The notes under the pieces are model-generated. The model worked only from the letters and a program-made list of their open reading frames with translations, made no database searches and was not told the DNA's origin. 64,000 nucleotides of DNA from CALVGQ01 sp964370435 (lineage in GTDB: Bacteria > Bacillota_I > Bacilli_A > Erysipelotrichales > Erysipelotrichaceae), in assembly GCA_964370435.1 (NCBI GenBank), contig CAYJJG010000005.1:50221-114220 (forward strand), written 5' to 3'. This document shows positions 28,602 to 36,415 of the stretch, piece by piece. The position numbers were made by a program, and so were the translations under genes. How positions within the stretch are numbered: the first letter of the stretch is position 1; each line of letters begins with the position of its first letter.

Positions 28602-28619
28602 AGAAAGCCTAAGCTTTCT
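28602..28619 (-). terminator. Terminator after the YeeN-like gene
   Basis: AGAAAGCCTAAGCTTTCT is a 7-bp stem with a 4-base loop that overlaps the stop codon and is followed by seven Ts on the minus strand. Confidence 0.85.
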
Positions 28620-29340
28620 ATTCTTCTACATTGTGATAGATTTTTTGAACATCTTCTACTTCATTAAGTAACGTTAATAAACGATTCCATAACTCTATTG
28701 ATTCATCACCGTTTACTTTAACATACTCATTAGGAAGCATCGTAATTTCACATAAATCAAAAGTTAACTCTTCGCCTAATAATTCAGTAATAGCTACTTG
28801 AGCTTTATGGAAATCTGTAGAATCAGTATAAACACTCATTATACCTTCTTCTACTTCTAGGTCATTAACATTAACCTCTGCCATAATTAAAGCTTCTAAC
28901 ATGGCTTCTTCATCTTCAAATTTAAAAGAAAATAAGCCAACACTTTCATAGCTATGAGAAACACTGCCTCCGACACCCATCTTACAGTGTGCCTTATTAA
29001 AACAAGTTTTCACATCACTTAAAGAGCGATTAGTATTATCCGTTAAACAATCAATAATTATTGTTGCCTCACCTGGACCAAAACCTTCATAGCGTACCGA
29101 ATCATAATTTTCATTAGAAGATCCTTTAGCTTTCTCTATAGCTCTTTTAATGACATCAGCTGGAACTTGATTCGCCTTTGCCTCTTGGATTTTTCTTTTT
29201 AGTCCTTGATTCATTTCTGGATCAGGAACACCAGCCTTTGCTGCCATATATAATTCTTTTCCATAGCGTGAATATAATTTAGATTTTACCGCTGCTGTTT
29301 TTGCCATTGATGCAGCACGGACTTCATGTGCACGTCCCAC
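28618..29340 (-). CDS. YebC/PmpR family protein, YeeN branch (TACO1-like)
   Basis: A 240-residue protein of the YebC/PmpR family, now linked in several bacteria to translation of difficult sequences such as proline runs, and earlier described as a DNA-binding regulator. The N-terminus MGRAHEVRAASMAKTAAVKS and KLYSRYGKELYMAAKAGVPD, PEMN, are of the YeeN type rather than the YebC type. The conserved RYEGFGPGEATIIIDCLTDN and TNRSLSDVKTCFNK follow, and the end VQKIYHNVEE is typical. I use the GTG at 29340, preceded by AAAGGTGG; the in-frame ATG at 29358 lies before this ribosome binding site and would add six residues absent from the family. It stands alone between two terminators that share the same core. 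Confidence 0.9.
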   Translation of the reverse strand: MGRAHEVRAASMAKTAAVKSKLYSRYGKELYMAAKAGVPDPEMNQGLKRKIQEAKANQVPADVIKRAIEKAKGSSNENYDSVRYEGFGPGEATIIIDCLTDNTNRSLSDVKTCFNKAHCKMGVGGSVSHSYESVGLFSFKFEDEEAMLEALIMAEVNVNDLEVEEGIMSVYTDSTDFHKAQVAITELLGEELTFDLCEITMLPNEYVKVNGDESIELWNRLLTLLNEVEDVQKIYHNVEE

Positions 29341-29383
29341 GTTATTACCACCTTTCAAACATCATTATTATACCAAATGAAAC

Positions 29384-29405
29384 AAAAAAAGCCTAAGCTT
29401 TTTTT
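29384..29405 (-). terminator. Terminator after the DUF6440 gene
   Basis: AAAAAAAGCCTAAGCTTTTTTT: 9-bp stem, 3-4 base loop, T-run, 4 bases after the DUF6440 stop codon. The core AAAGCCTAAGCTTT is the same as in the next terminator at 28602. Confidence 0.85.
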
Positions 29406-29409
29406 ATGA

Positions 29410-29595
29410 CTAATACACTTTTTCTATCACTATTTGACCATTTTTATCTAACAAAGGCGTTATTGAACTTGGTCCGCTCCCTATGGTCATCAAATAGTGT
29501 ACTCCTGTTTCTTTATCTACTATAACATTTAATGTTCCCATCCCAATATTATCAGTATGTTTAATTTCAAATCTTTTTTCTTTACTTCCAAACAT
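29410..29595 (-). CDS. Small DUF6440 family protein
   Basis: A 61-residue protein with the DUF6440 pattern KRFEIKHTDNIGMGTLNVIV, DKETGVHYL and ITPLLDKNGQIVIE. It has no membrane segment or signal. A strong AAGGAGGTAA precedes the ATG, supporting that it is a real gene. It lies 15 bases after purB and probably is on the purine operon transcript, ended by the terminator at 29384. The function is unknown. Confidence 0.8.
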   Translation of the reverse strand: MFGSKEKRFEIKHTDNIGMGTLNVIVDKETGVHYLMTIGSGPSSITPLLDKNGQIVIEKVY

Positions 29596-29610
29596 AAATT
29601 ACCTCCTTAA

Positions 29611-30906
29611 CTATAGTAAACCTACTCTTTTAAAGATGATATCAACATTTTTTAAATGATGTTTCAGCAAGAAACAATCTTCTATTTCTTCTTGGCTTAG
29701 CGTCGATCTAACTTTATCATTAGCTTCCATAAGTGCTTTAAAAGGTATTTTCTCTTCCCATGATTTTATTGCATTAGGTTGTACTGTATCATAGGCTTCT
29801 TCTCTTGAAAAACCTTTTTCAATCAGTTTCAACATAAATCGTTGTGAAAAAATAACTCCATAGGTCTTATTAATATTCTCAAGCATATTTTCTTCAAATA
29901 CTGTTAAGTTTTCAATTACTTTAGTAAATCTTGTTAACATATAATTTAATAATTCAGTTGCATCTGGTGCTATGATTCTTTCAGCACTAGAATGACTTAT
30001 ATCTCTTTCATGCCATAAAGCAACATTTTCATAGGCTGCACTAGCATAACCACGCATGACACGAGCACAACCACACATGTTTTCACTAGCAATTGGATTT
30101 CTTTTATGTGGCATAGCACTTGATCCTTTTTGTCCCTTAGAGAAACGCTCTTCTGCTTCACGTACTTCCGTACGTTGTAAATGACGAATTTCAACAGCCA
30201 TCTTTTCGATACTTGTAGCAACTAAAGCAAGCACTGAAAAATAATGGGCATGACGATCACGCTGTAATATTTGAGTTGAAATAGCTGCTGAATTAATCTT
30301 AAGCTGTTCACAAACATAATCTTGTACAAAAGGAGGTGTATTTGCAAAAGTACCAACTGCTCCTGATATTTTACCTGCTTCTACCTCTTCACATGCCTCA
30401 TTGAAACGTTTTAAATTACGCTTCATCTCTTCATACCAAAGAGCAAACTTTAATCCAAAACTAGTTATTTCTGCATGAACACCATGGGTTCTTCCCATAC
30501 ATGGAGTATCTTTATATTTTATAGCTTGTTTTTTTAATACTTCCATAAAAGTTTCGATATCATTACGAAGTATGGTATTTGCTTTCTTATATAAATAACC
30601 ATATGCTGTATCTACTACATCAGTTGATGTTAAGCCATAATGAATCCATTTTTTTTCTTCCCCGCATGTTTCACTTACTGCACGAGTGAAGGCAACAACA
30701 TCATGACGAGTTTCTTCTTCAATTTCATAGATACGATCAATATTATAGCTCGCATTTTGATAAAGTTTTTGAACATCTTCTTTAGGTATTTCACCTAGCT
30801 CACTCCAAGCTTCACAAGCTAAAATTTCTACTTTTAAATAAGCATCAAATTTACTAGTTTCACTCCATATTTCACGCATTTCTTCTTTAGAATATCGATT
30901 TAACAT
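29611..30906 (-). CDS. purB: Adenylosuccinate lyase
   Basis: A 431-residue fumarase/aspartase-fold lyase acting twice in purine synthesis: on SAICAR and on adenylosuccinate. Motifs seen: WIHYGLTSTDVVDTAYGYL, GRTHGVHAEITSFGLK, and the mobile signature loop KGSSAMPHKRNPIASE with the catalytic serine. The length is the usual 430 residues of Bacillota enzymes. It is the third gene of purC-purF-purB; GGAGAAGTGT precedes the ATG, and purF ends 10 bases upstream. Confidence 0.96.
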   Translation of the reverse strand: MLNRYSKEEMREIWSETSKFDAYLKVEILACEAWSELGEIPKEDVQKLYQNASYNIDRIYEIEEETRHDVVAFTRAVSETCGEEKKWIHYGLTSTDVVDTAYGYLYKKANTILRNDIETFMEVLKKQAIKYKDTPCMGRTHGVHAEITSFGLKFALWYEEMKRNLKRFNEACEEVEAGKISGAVGTFANTPPFVQDYVCEQLKINSAAISTQILQRDRHAHYFSVLALVATSIEKMAVEIRHLQRTEVREAEERFSKGQKGSSAMPHKRNPIASENMCGCARVMRGYASAAYENVALWHERDISHSSAERIIAPDATELLNYMLTRFTKVIENLTVFEENMLENINKTYGVIFSQRFMLKLIEKGFSREEAYDTVQPNAIKSWEEKIPFKALMEANDKVRSTLSQEEIEDCFLLKHHLKNVDIIFKRVGLL

Positions 30907-30915
30907 ACACTTCTC

Positions 30916-32316
30916 CTATTTCTTTAATTTATTACTTAAACTGAATAAAGCTGTGGGATACTTACCGTTAAAACAGGACACACATAACTCTTCTGTTCCT
31001 ATAGCTGATTTCATTTCCTCAACATCTAAAAACTTAAGGCTATCTGCTTCAATAAATTCACACAAACTTTTATTATCCATACGGGCACTGATAAGTTCCT
31101 CATAAGTTGATGTATCTACCCCGTAAAAACAAGGGCTAATGATTGGTGCTGAGGCAATACGTACATGTACTTCCTTTGCACCAGCTTCCTTGAGCAGTTG
31201 TACAATACGCTTAGAAGTTGTACCTCTAACAATCGAATCATCAACCATGATTAAACGCTTATCTTTTACAATAGAGGATATTGCTGAAAGTTTCATCCTT
31301 ACTCCACGTTCGCGCTGTTTTTGAGAAGGCTGAATAAAGGTTCTTCCTACATAGCGATTTTTTATAAGTCCAATTTCATAAGGTAGTCCACTAGCTTCAC
31401 TATAGCCAATAGCTGCCGACAAACTCGAATCCGGTACTCCAATAACAATATCCGCTTCAACATCTTCTATCTTAGCTAAATATTCTCCTGATATCTTACG
31501 TGCTTTATGAACGTTAATGCCTTCTATAGTACTATCAGGACGGGCAAAATAAATGTATTCCATAGCACACATTTTCTTTTGTGTCTCATCAGTATATTTA
31601 AAAGTTTTAATTCCATCAGCTGCTATACGCACTACCTCAGCTGGTTCTATATCGCGAATAAACTTGGCATTCACAATTTCATAAGCACAAGTTTCTGAAC
31701 TAATACAGTACCCTTCATCTAATTTTGCTAAAGAAAGTGGGCGAAGTCCATTTTTATCACGTATCGCATACATGCAATCCTTTGTCATAATAATGAAAGC
31801 AAATGCCCCCTCTAAACGGCGACAGGCTTTCATGATTTTTTCTACCATGGTACCTTGTTCCTTTTGAATCAAATGCACCAATACTTCACTATCACTATTT
31901 CCTTGAAATATTGATCCGTCATTTTCTAACGTTTCAATAAGCTCTGATGCATTCACAATCTGTCCATTATGTACAGAACAAAAATGTCCTTGATGAGCTC
32001 TTACTACTAGTGGTTGAACATTCTCTATTTGGTTTCCACCTGCTGTAGAATAACGCACATGACCAATAGCATGAGCCCCACCTAATTTTTCAATAGTTGC
32101 ACTATTAAATACTTCACTAATTAATCCTTTGTTTTTAACACATTCAATATTTAGATTATCCGATACCGCTATACCACATGCCTCTTGTCCACGGTGTTGT
32201 AGTGCATGAAGTCCAAAATAACTAAGTGATGCTGCTTCATGTACATTATATACACCAAACACACCACATTCTTCATTGATTTTTCCTGTTAAGAAATAAT
32301 CTGTTTCCTTAAACAT
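30916..32316 (-). CDS. purF: Amidophosphoribosyltransferase
   Basis: A 466-residue enzyme for the first committed step of purine synthesis, making phosphoribosylamine from PRPP and glutamine. It is of the Bacillus type: a short propeptide (about 16 residues) precedes the catalytic cysteine in NEECGVFGVYN, the glutaminase domain has GHVRYSTAG and NGQIVNAS, the PRPP loop is LIMVDDSIVRGTT, and cysteines for a [4Fe-4S] cluster are present, including SPCFYG and ELCVSCFNG. The oxygen-sensitive cluster fits an anaerobe. It begins 2 bases after purC; the ribosome binding site AAAGGAG lies in the last purC codons. Confidence 0.96.
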   Translation of the reverse strand: MFKETDYFLTGKINEECGVFGVYNVHEAASLSYFGLHALQHRGQEACGIAVSDNLNIECVKNKGLISEVFNSATIEKLGGAHAIGHVRYSTAGGNQIENVQPLVVRAHQGHFCSVHNGQIVNASELIETLENDGSIFQGNSDSEVLVHLIQKEQGTMVEKIMKACRRLEGAFAFIIMTKDCMYAIRDKNGLRPLSLAKLDEGYCISSETCAYEIVNAKFIRDIEPAEVVRIAADGIKTFKYTDETQKKMCAMEYIYFARPDSTIEGINVHKARKISGEYLAKIEDVEADIVIGVPDSSLSAAIGYSEASGLPYEIGLIKNRYVGRTFIQPSQKQRERGVRMKLSAISSIVKDKRLIMVDDSIVRGTTSKRIVQLLKEAGAKEVHVRIASAPIISPCFYGVDTSTYEELISARMDNKSLCEFIEADSLKFLDVEEMKSAIGTEELCVSCFNGKYPTALFSLSNKLKK

Positions 32317-32318
32317 GG

Positions 32319-33026
32319 TTATGCTCCTTTTTTATCTAATCGTGCAAAAATTTCTTCATAGGCATCTTCAATATTACCCATATCTCTTCTAAAACGATCT
32401 TTATCTAATTTTTCATTGGTTTTAATATCCCATAATCTACAAGTATCTGGTGATATCTCATCTGCCAATACAATTTCATTATCACTAGTTTTTCCAAACT
32501 CTAACTTGAAATCCACTAACTTAATGCCTAATTCTTTCCACATCTTTTTCATGATATCATTAATTTTAGCTGTTTGTGCATATAACTCTTCTAATTCTTC
32601 TTTAGTAGCTAAGTTAAAAGCTATCGCATGGCTATCATTAATCAATGGATCACCTAAATTATCATCTTTCCAACAAATTTCAAAAATAGTAGAACTGATT
32701 TCTGTACCTTCTTTTAATTGATAACGTTGTGCTGCTGATCCTGCAATAACATTACGCACAATAACTTCTAATGGAATGATATCTACTTTTCTACAAAGTT
32801 GTTCACGATCATTAAGCACTTTAATAAGGTGGGTTTTAATTCCTTGTTTTTCCAAATAAAGGTAGATCATTTGTGATATTTTATTATTTAAAACACCCTT
32901 GTTATTAATAGTACCTTTTTTTTCTCCATTACCCGCTGTTGCATCATCTTTATAATGCATAATGATTTCTTGTGGATTCTCTGTTTCGTAAATTTGTTTG
33001 GCTTTGCCTTCATAAAGCATTTTCAT
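32319..33026 (-). CDS. purC: SAICAR synthetase
   Basis: A 235-residue ATP-dependent ligase that joins aspartate to CAIR. Signatures: LYEGKAKQIYETENPQEIIM, NAxx-type GKKGTINNKGVLNNKIS region, LEVIVRNVIAGS, LVDFKLEFGKT and LADEISPDTCRLWD. It is the normal length and is the first enzyme gene of the operon. AAGGAG lies eight bases before the ATG, within the end of the 29-codon leader ORF, whose stop codon is two bases upstream; the two are likely translationally coupled. Expression is expected to depend on the guanine-type riboswitch further upstream. Only purC, purF and purB of the pathway are in the window. Confidence 0.96.
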   Translation of the reverse strand: MKMLYEGKAKQIYETENPQEIIMHYKDDATAGNGEKKGTINNKGVLNNKISQMIYLYLEKQGIKTHLIKVLNDREQLCRKVDIIPLEVIVRNVIAGSAAQRYQLKEGTEISSTIFEICWKDDNLGDPLINDSHAIAFNLATKEELEELYAQTAKINDIMKKMWKELGIKLVDFKLEFGKTSDNEIVLADEISPDTCRLWDIKTNEKLDKDRFRRDMGNIEDAYEEIFARLDKKGA

Positions 33027-33028
33027 TT

Positions 33029-33118
33029 TTATTTCTCCTTTATCAAATAAAAAAACGCATTTTTTGCGCTTAAAAGAGGTACAAACTTATTCGATTTTAA
33101 AAACATATCAACAACCAT
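33029..33118 (-). CDS. 29-codon leader ORF between purine riboswitch and purC
   Basis: A small open frame starting at the ATG at 33118 and ending at TAA (33029-33031), two bases before purC. It has the best ribosome binding site in the neighbourhood (AGAGGAGG, five bases upstream of the ATG). The peptide begins MVVDMFLKSNKFVPLLSAKN and ends in FFYLIKEK; it does not match any family I know. Two observations suggest regulation rather than a protein function: the intrinsic terminator (33050-33072) lies within codons 16-23, and the sequence CCTCTTTTA just before the terminator can pair with the TAAGAGG of its own ribosome binding site. Translation would disrupt the terminator and couple to purC. 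It could also be a chance open frame, but the ribosome binding site and the junction with purC argue against this. Confidence 0.6.
   Translation of the reverse strand: MVVDMFLKSNKFVPLLSAKNAFFYLIKEK
33050..33072 (-). terminator. Intrinsic terminator of the purine riboswitch leader
   Basis: On the minus strand AAGCGCA...TGCGTTT forms a 7-bp stem with an AAAAA loop (one G-T pair), followed by a T-run reaching TTTATTT. It lies inside the 29-codon leader ORF, 24 bases before purC. Confidence 0.75.
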
Positions 33119-33170
33119 AATTGCCTCCTCTTACAAAGACAAATAAATCCCTTCAAATAAGAAAAGATTA

Positions 33171-33237
33171 ACCTGTAGTCCACTATTAAGGATAGTGGTT
33201 AGAAACGAGTTCGCCCGATATGAACAATTATACAAGT
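33171..33237 (-). ncRNA. Purine riboswitch aptamer (guanine type)
   Basis: Minus-strand 67-base aptamer. P1 is ACTTG / CAGGT (33233-33237 with 33171-33175). The conserved core bases are there: TATAAT after P1, ATAT-GG in loop 2, GTTTCTAACC in J2/3, P3 stem CCACTA / TAGTGG with loop TCCTTAA, and GACTA in J3/1 where the C at the ligand-pairing position indicates guanine or hypoxanthine. L2 GG and L3 CC can form the kissing contact. P2 is unusually short (GTTC/GAAC with a 9-base loop), so the aptamer is atypical. Its position before purC-purF-purB fits feedback control of purine synthesis. Confidence 0.8.
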
Positions 33238-33260
33238 ATTTAACTAAATGTTACATACCC

Positions 33261-33289
33261 ATCATAGCTATTTAACTTGTTTTTTTCAA
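33261..33289 (-). promoter_or_regulatory. Promoter of the purC-purF-purB operon
   Basis: Minus-strand -35 TTGAAA (33284-33289), 17-base spacer, -10 TATGAT (33261-33266). Transcription would start near 33254, about 17 bases before the riboswitch P1. A short inverted repeat ACTTG/CAAGT spans the -35. Confidence 0.75.
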
Positions 33290-33311
33290 GTAATTTTTAA
33301 ACAAAACACCA

Positions 33312-33851
33312 TTAATCGAATAAATTTTCATTTTCTATATCTTGAAACTCTGGTAACTTTGGTAATTCATCAAGACTAACCAATTTAAAGCTATCCATAA
33401 ATTCCTTTGTAACCTCATATAATATTGGACGTCCTGGTGCTTCTGAGCGCCCACTTTCTCTAATTAAATCACGAGCTAATAATTTTCTAAGCATCATATC
33501 ACAACCAACACCACGAATCTCTTCTATTTCAACACGTGTAATGGGTTGTTTATAGGCAATAATAGCCAAAGTTTCCATCGCACTACTACTTAAGGCATTC
33601 ATTTTAGCTCCTTGAAATAGCTTTTCAGCATAAGGATGAACTAATGCCTTAGAAATAAATTTATAAACTCCACCATAATTAACAAGCTCAATACCACGAC
33701 TAGACTCTAAATATTCCTTTTGCATAGCATCTAATTGTTCTACCATTAATTTCTCATTTACTTCAGTTATTGTCATTAGTTGATCCAAACTTATTCCTTC
33801 ATCACCTACAATAAACAATAAACCTTCTAATATTGTTTCTAAATTTTCCAT
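33312..33851 (-). CDS. scpB: Segregation and condensation protein B
   Basis: A 179-residue winged-helix kleisin-interacting partner (kite) that together with ScpA and SMC condenses and segregates the chromosome. Matches include ILEGLLFIVGDEGISLDQL, the central SSSAMETLAIIAYKQPITRV followed by EIEEIRGVGCD and the RPILYEVTKEFMD ending. It overlaps the scpA stop by one base (TAATG), as in most Bacillota. Confidence 0.94.
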   Translation of the reverse strand: MENLETILEGLLFIVGDEGISLDQLMTITEVNEKLMVEQLDAMQKEYLESSRGIELVNYGGVYKFISKALVHPYAEKLFQGAKMNALSSSAMETLAIIAYKQPITRVEIEEIRGVGCDMMLRKLLARDLIRESGRSEAPGRPILYEVTKEFMDSFKLVSLDELPKLPEFQDIENENLFD

Positions 33852-34582
33852 TAATTTTCCCCTCTTTTAAACCATATTTGTTCCTTATCATCAATTGTAA
33901 AAAATAAAACGCTTTGTTTAGCTAAGTCTAATACGGCTAAAAATGTAACAATTGACATATGTAAGTCAGTACAATCTTCTAATAACTGCTCAAATGAAAA
34001 TGTTTTTGGCAAAGATAAAAAACGACTCTTTATTTGTAAAATACGATCTTCTACAGATAATTCTTTTTGAGTAAATCTAGTTTCAATTGGTTGCGATAAC
34101 TTCATGCGTCTCATACATTTCATCATTGCTTTAACTAATTCATATGGTGTCCCGTTTACAGGAACATGTTCTACTTGACTAGTAGTCCACTGTTCCACTT
34201 CAACTGATAAAGGTTTTCCATGATGTAATCTTCGCTCTAAATAACTTTCGTTCAGTTGATCACTGATATCTTTAAATTGTTGATACTCTAATAATCTTCT
34301 AATTAAACGCTCTTTAGGATCCTCTTGATACTCACTATCTAACTCTGAAGTATCTTTAGGTAATAGCTTTTTACTTTTATATTCAATAAGACCTGCTAAC
34401 TCTACTAAGTATTCACTTTCGACTTCTAAACGTAAGTCTTCCATTGCACGGATATAACTTAAATACTGGTCAGTTAAAACACTGATATCTAAGTCAAATA
34501 GATCCAGTTCTTTCTCCTTAATTAAATGAAGCATTAAATCAAGTGGGCCTTCAAATTGTTGTATATTAACTGTAAATGCCAT
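33851..34582 (-). CDS. scpA: Segregation and condensation protein A
   Basis: A 243-residue kleisin that bridges the SMC heads. N-terminal signature FEGPLDLMLHLIKEKELDLF then DLDISVLTDQYLSYI; the C-terminal winged helix ends TFLAVLDLAKQSVLF. Translation is coupled to scpB. GAGGTGGTA precedes the ATG. It follows the spoVAF gene after 125 bases, which contain no clear terminator. Confidence 0.94.
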   Translation of the reverse strand: MAFTVNIQQFEGPLDLMLHLIKEKELDLFDLDISVLTDQYLSYIRAMEDLRLEVESEYLVELAGLIEYKSKKLLPKDTSELDSEYQEDPKERLIRRLLEYQQFKDISDQLNESYLERRLHHGKPLSVEVEQWTTSQVEHVPVNGTPYELVKAMMKCMRRMKLSQPIETRFTQKELSVEDRILQIKSRFLSLPKTFSFEQLLEDCTDLHMSIVTFLAVLDLAKQSVLFFTIDDKEQIWFKRGEN

Positions 34583-34707
34583 ACTACCACCTCAGATAGA
34601 TATTATAACAAAAGTTTTAATGCTTAACCATAGTAAATCATAGAAATTCCTATTATATTAATACTACTTTCTTAAAAAAACATCAGATATATTTCAATTA
34701 GATTTAT

Positions 34708-36066
34708 TTACTTCGTATTTTTATTATAGTCTCCTATTAATATACGCATTAATTCTTTAAAATTAAAAGGTACTATAGGATATAAATAACCTCTACTTCC
34801 TGATTTTGAAGTTGCTAAAACAACAAAGTGAACTATTACAGCTAACACAAAACCAAGAGTTTGAAATACTGCTGTGCATAGCACAAAAAAGATACGACTA
34901 ATTTTATTTGCCATTGATAATTCATAAGAACTAGTTACAAAATTACCAATATTTACTATAGCTACTACAATCAATATTTCTTGCGTATAAGCACCATATT
35001 GAATAGCACTTTCTCCTAATACAAATACTGCAATTAAACCTAACATACTAGATAATATCGAAGGACTGTGGATTAAAGACAATCTAATCCATTCAATTAA
35101 ACAATCTACAATTAAAATTTGAAAGCCAAAAAGATAGGGATTATCCACTCGCATTTCTGGCATGAAGAATAATCGCTGACTATTAATCACAAAGATCATC
35201 CATATAGGTAATAAATATAAACTAGCTAACACCCCTAGTAATCTTAAAAAGCGCAGCACAATGGAAATCATATAGGTTTGTGTATACTCTTCAATTTGTG
35301 ATGTGGTTTCTAAAAAGGTAGCTGGAAGTAGTACCGCTGTAGGACTTTGATCTACGATAACACTAATATGACCTTGTAATAAATGAATGGCTACAATATC
35401 AGGACGCTCAGTGTATCGAACATGAGGATAGGGATTAAAAGATTGCCCATAAAGCAACTCTGTTAAATGTCTTTCAGAATGAATATCTTTATCAACATCA
35501 ATTTTATCTAAACGAGTATTTAAATCAGTTAAAGTCTTTTGATCAACTAAATCTTTAATATAGAGCACTGCCATATCAGTATGGGTACGTTTACCGTATT
35601 GCCTTGCGATAGTGACTAAATTAGGGTCTTTTATACGTTTACGTATCAGTCCGATATTGACAATTAAAAGTTCCACAAAACCATCACGAGCACCCCGTAT
35701 ACTCTGTTCCACCTGTGGTTCACTAGGATTTCTTCCAGGAATCGACCTTGTATCAATAATCCATGCACTTGTTGTTCCTTCTTTAATTACTAATGTTTGT
35801 CCATGTAATACTTTAGGCATGGCTTCTTCTAATGTAGCTACACCAATTACTGTTGCAGGGTAAAACACAAATTTCTTTTCATCTTTTTGTATCGCTAAAG
35901 CTTCTAAAATAGGTTGTATTGATACTGTATTATTAACACCACCAACAAAAATCAAAATAAAGTGTTGATCACCCACACTGGCTGATCGAATAGTTAAGTC
36001 AAAACACTCTAACTGATTTTTAAACCAAGATATTGTGGTTTTAGTACTTGTAGTAAATGACGTCAT
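34708..36066 (-). CDS. spoVAF: SpoVAF / GerA-family spore germination protein
   Basis: A 452-residue membrane protein of the GerA A-subunit family; position after spoVAE makes it SpoVAF. The soluble N-terminal part carries EGTTSAWIIDTRSIPGRNPS, EPQVEQSIRGARDGFVE and NIGLIRKRIKDPNL; the C-terminal half holds about five or six membrane helices, including PIWMIFVINSQRLFF and AVFVLGESAIQYGAYTQEI. It ends with the family motif PFNFKELMRILIGDY. It is somewhat shorter than the roughly 490 residues of Bacillus SpoVAF. In the spore inner membrane it helps germinant-triggered dipicolinate release. It overlaps spoVAE by four bases. Confidence 0.88.
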   Translation of the reverse strand: MTSFTTSTKTTISWFKNQLECFDLTIRSASVGDQHFILIFVGGVNNTVSIQPILEALAIQKDEKKFVFYPATVIGVATLEEAMPKVLHGQTLVIKEGTTSAWIIDTRSIPGRNPSEPQVEQSIRGARDGFVELLIVNIGLIRKRIKDPNLVTIARQYGKRTHTDMAVLYIKDLVDQKTLTDLNTRLDKIDVDKDIHSERHLTELLYGQSFNPYPHVRYTERPDIVAIHLLQGHISVIVDQSPTAVLLPATFLETTSQIEEYTQTYMISIVLRFLRLLGVLASLYLLPIWMIFVINSQRLFFMPEMRVDNPYLFGFQILIVDCLIEWIRLSLIHSPSILSSMLGLIAVFVLGESAIQYGAYTQEILIVVAIVNIGNFVTSSYELSMANKISRIFFVLCTAVFQTLGFVLAVIVHFVVLATSKSGSRGYLYPIVPFNFKELMRILIGDYNKNTK

Positions 36067-36413
36067 GACTTTGGTTTAAAAAGCATCGCTACGATGAATG
36101 CACAAAAGATTGCGGTAGTAATACCAGCAGCAGTTAAAGTAAACATCCCATGCCCTATTCCTAATAATCCCATTTCTGAAACTTTCAACATCGTACCATG
36201 CATCAAAGAATGCCCAAAACTTGTGATTGGCAAATACGCTCCTGCACCACCAAATTTAATAATTTCATCATAAATATCAAAAGTATCTAGTACAGCTCCA
36301 ACTACTACAAAACTACTGGTAATATGACCAGCTGTCCAACTTGTATGATCATAGAGTATTTGTCCTATTAAACAAATGCCCCCACATACGATAAATGCTC
36401 CAATATACTCCAT
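36063..36413 (-). CDS. spoVAE: Stage V sporulation protein AE
   Basis: A 116-residue inner-membrane protein with three to four helices, matching SpoVAE (SpoVAEB): AFIVCGGICLIGQILYDHTS, WTAGHITSSFVVVGAVLDTF, GGAGAYLPITSFGHSLMHG. It is part of the SpoVA channel that moves calcium dipicolinate into the forespore and out at germination. It begins 2 bases after the spoVAD stop and overlaps the next gene by ATGA. Confidence 0.93.
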   Translation of the reverse strand: MEYIGAFIVCGGICLIGQILYDHTSWTAGHITSSFVVVGAVLDTFDIYDEIIKFGGAGAYLPITSFGHSLMHGTMLKVSEMGLLGIGHGMFTLTAAGITTAIFCAFIVAMLFKPKS

Positions 36414-36415
36414 AA

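Noticed and set aside
29997..30221. Second minus-strand frame inside purB
   Set aside because: Out-of-frame shadow of purB, whose motifs cover the entire stretch.
33279..33291. ACTTG/CAAGT repeat at the pur promoter as a PurR box
   Set aside because: It does not match the known PurBox pattern and is only a 5-bp repeat; the riboswitch explains regulation.
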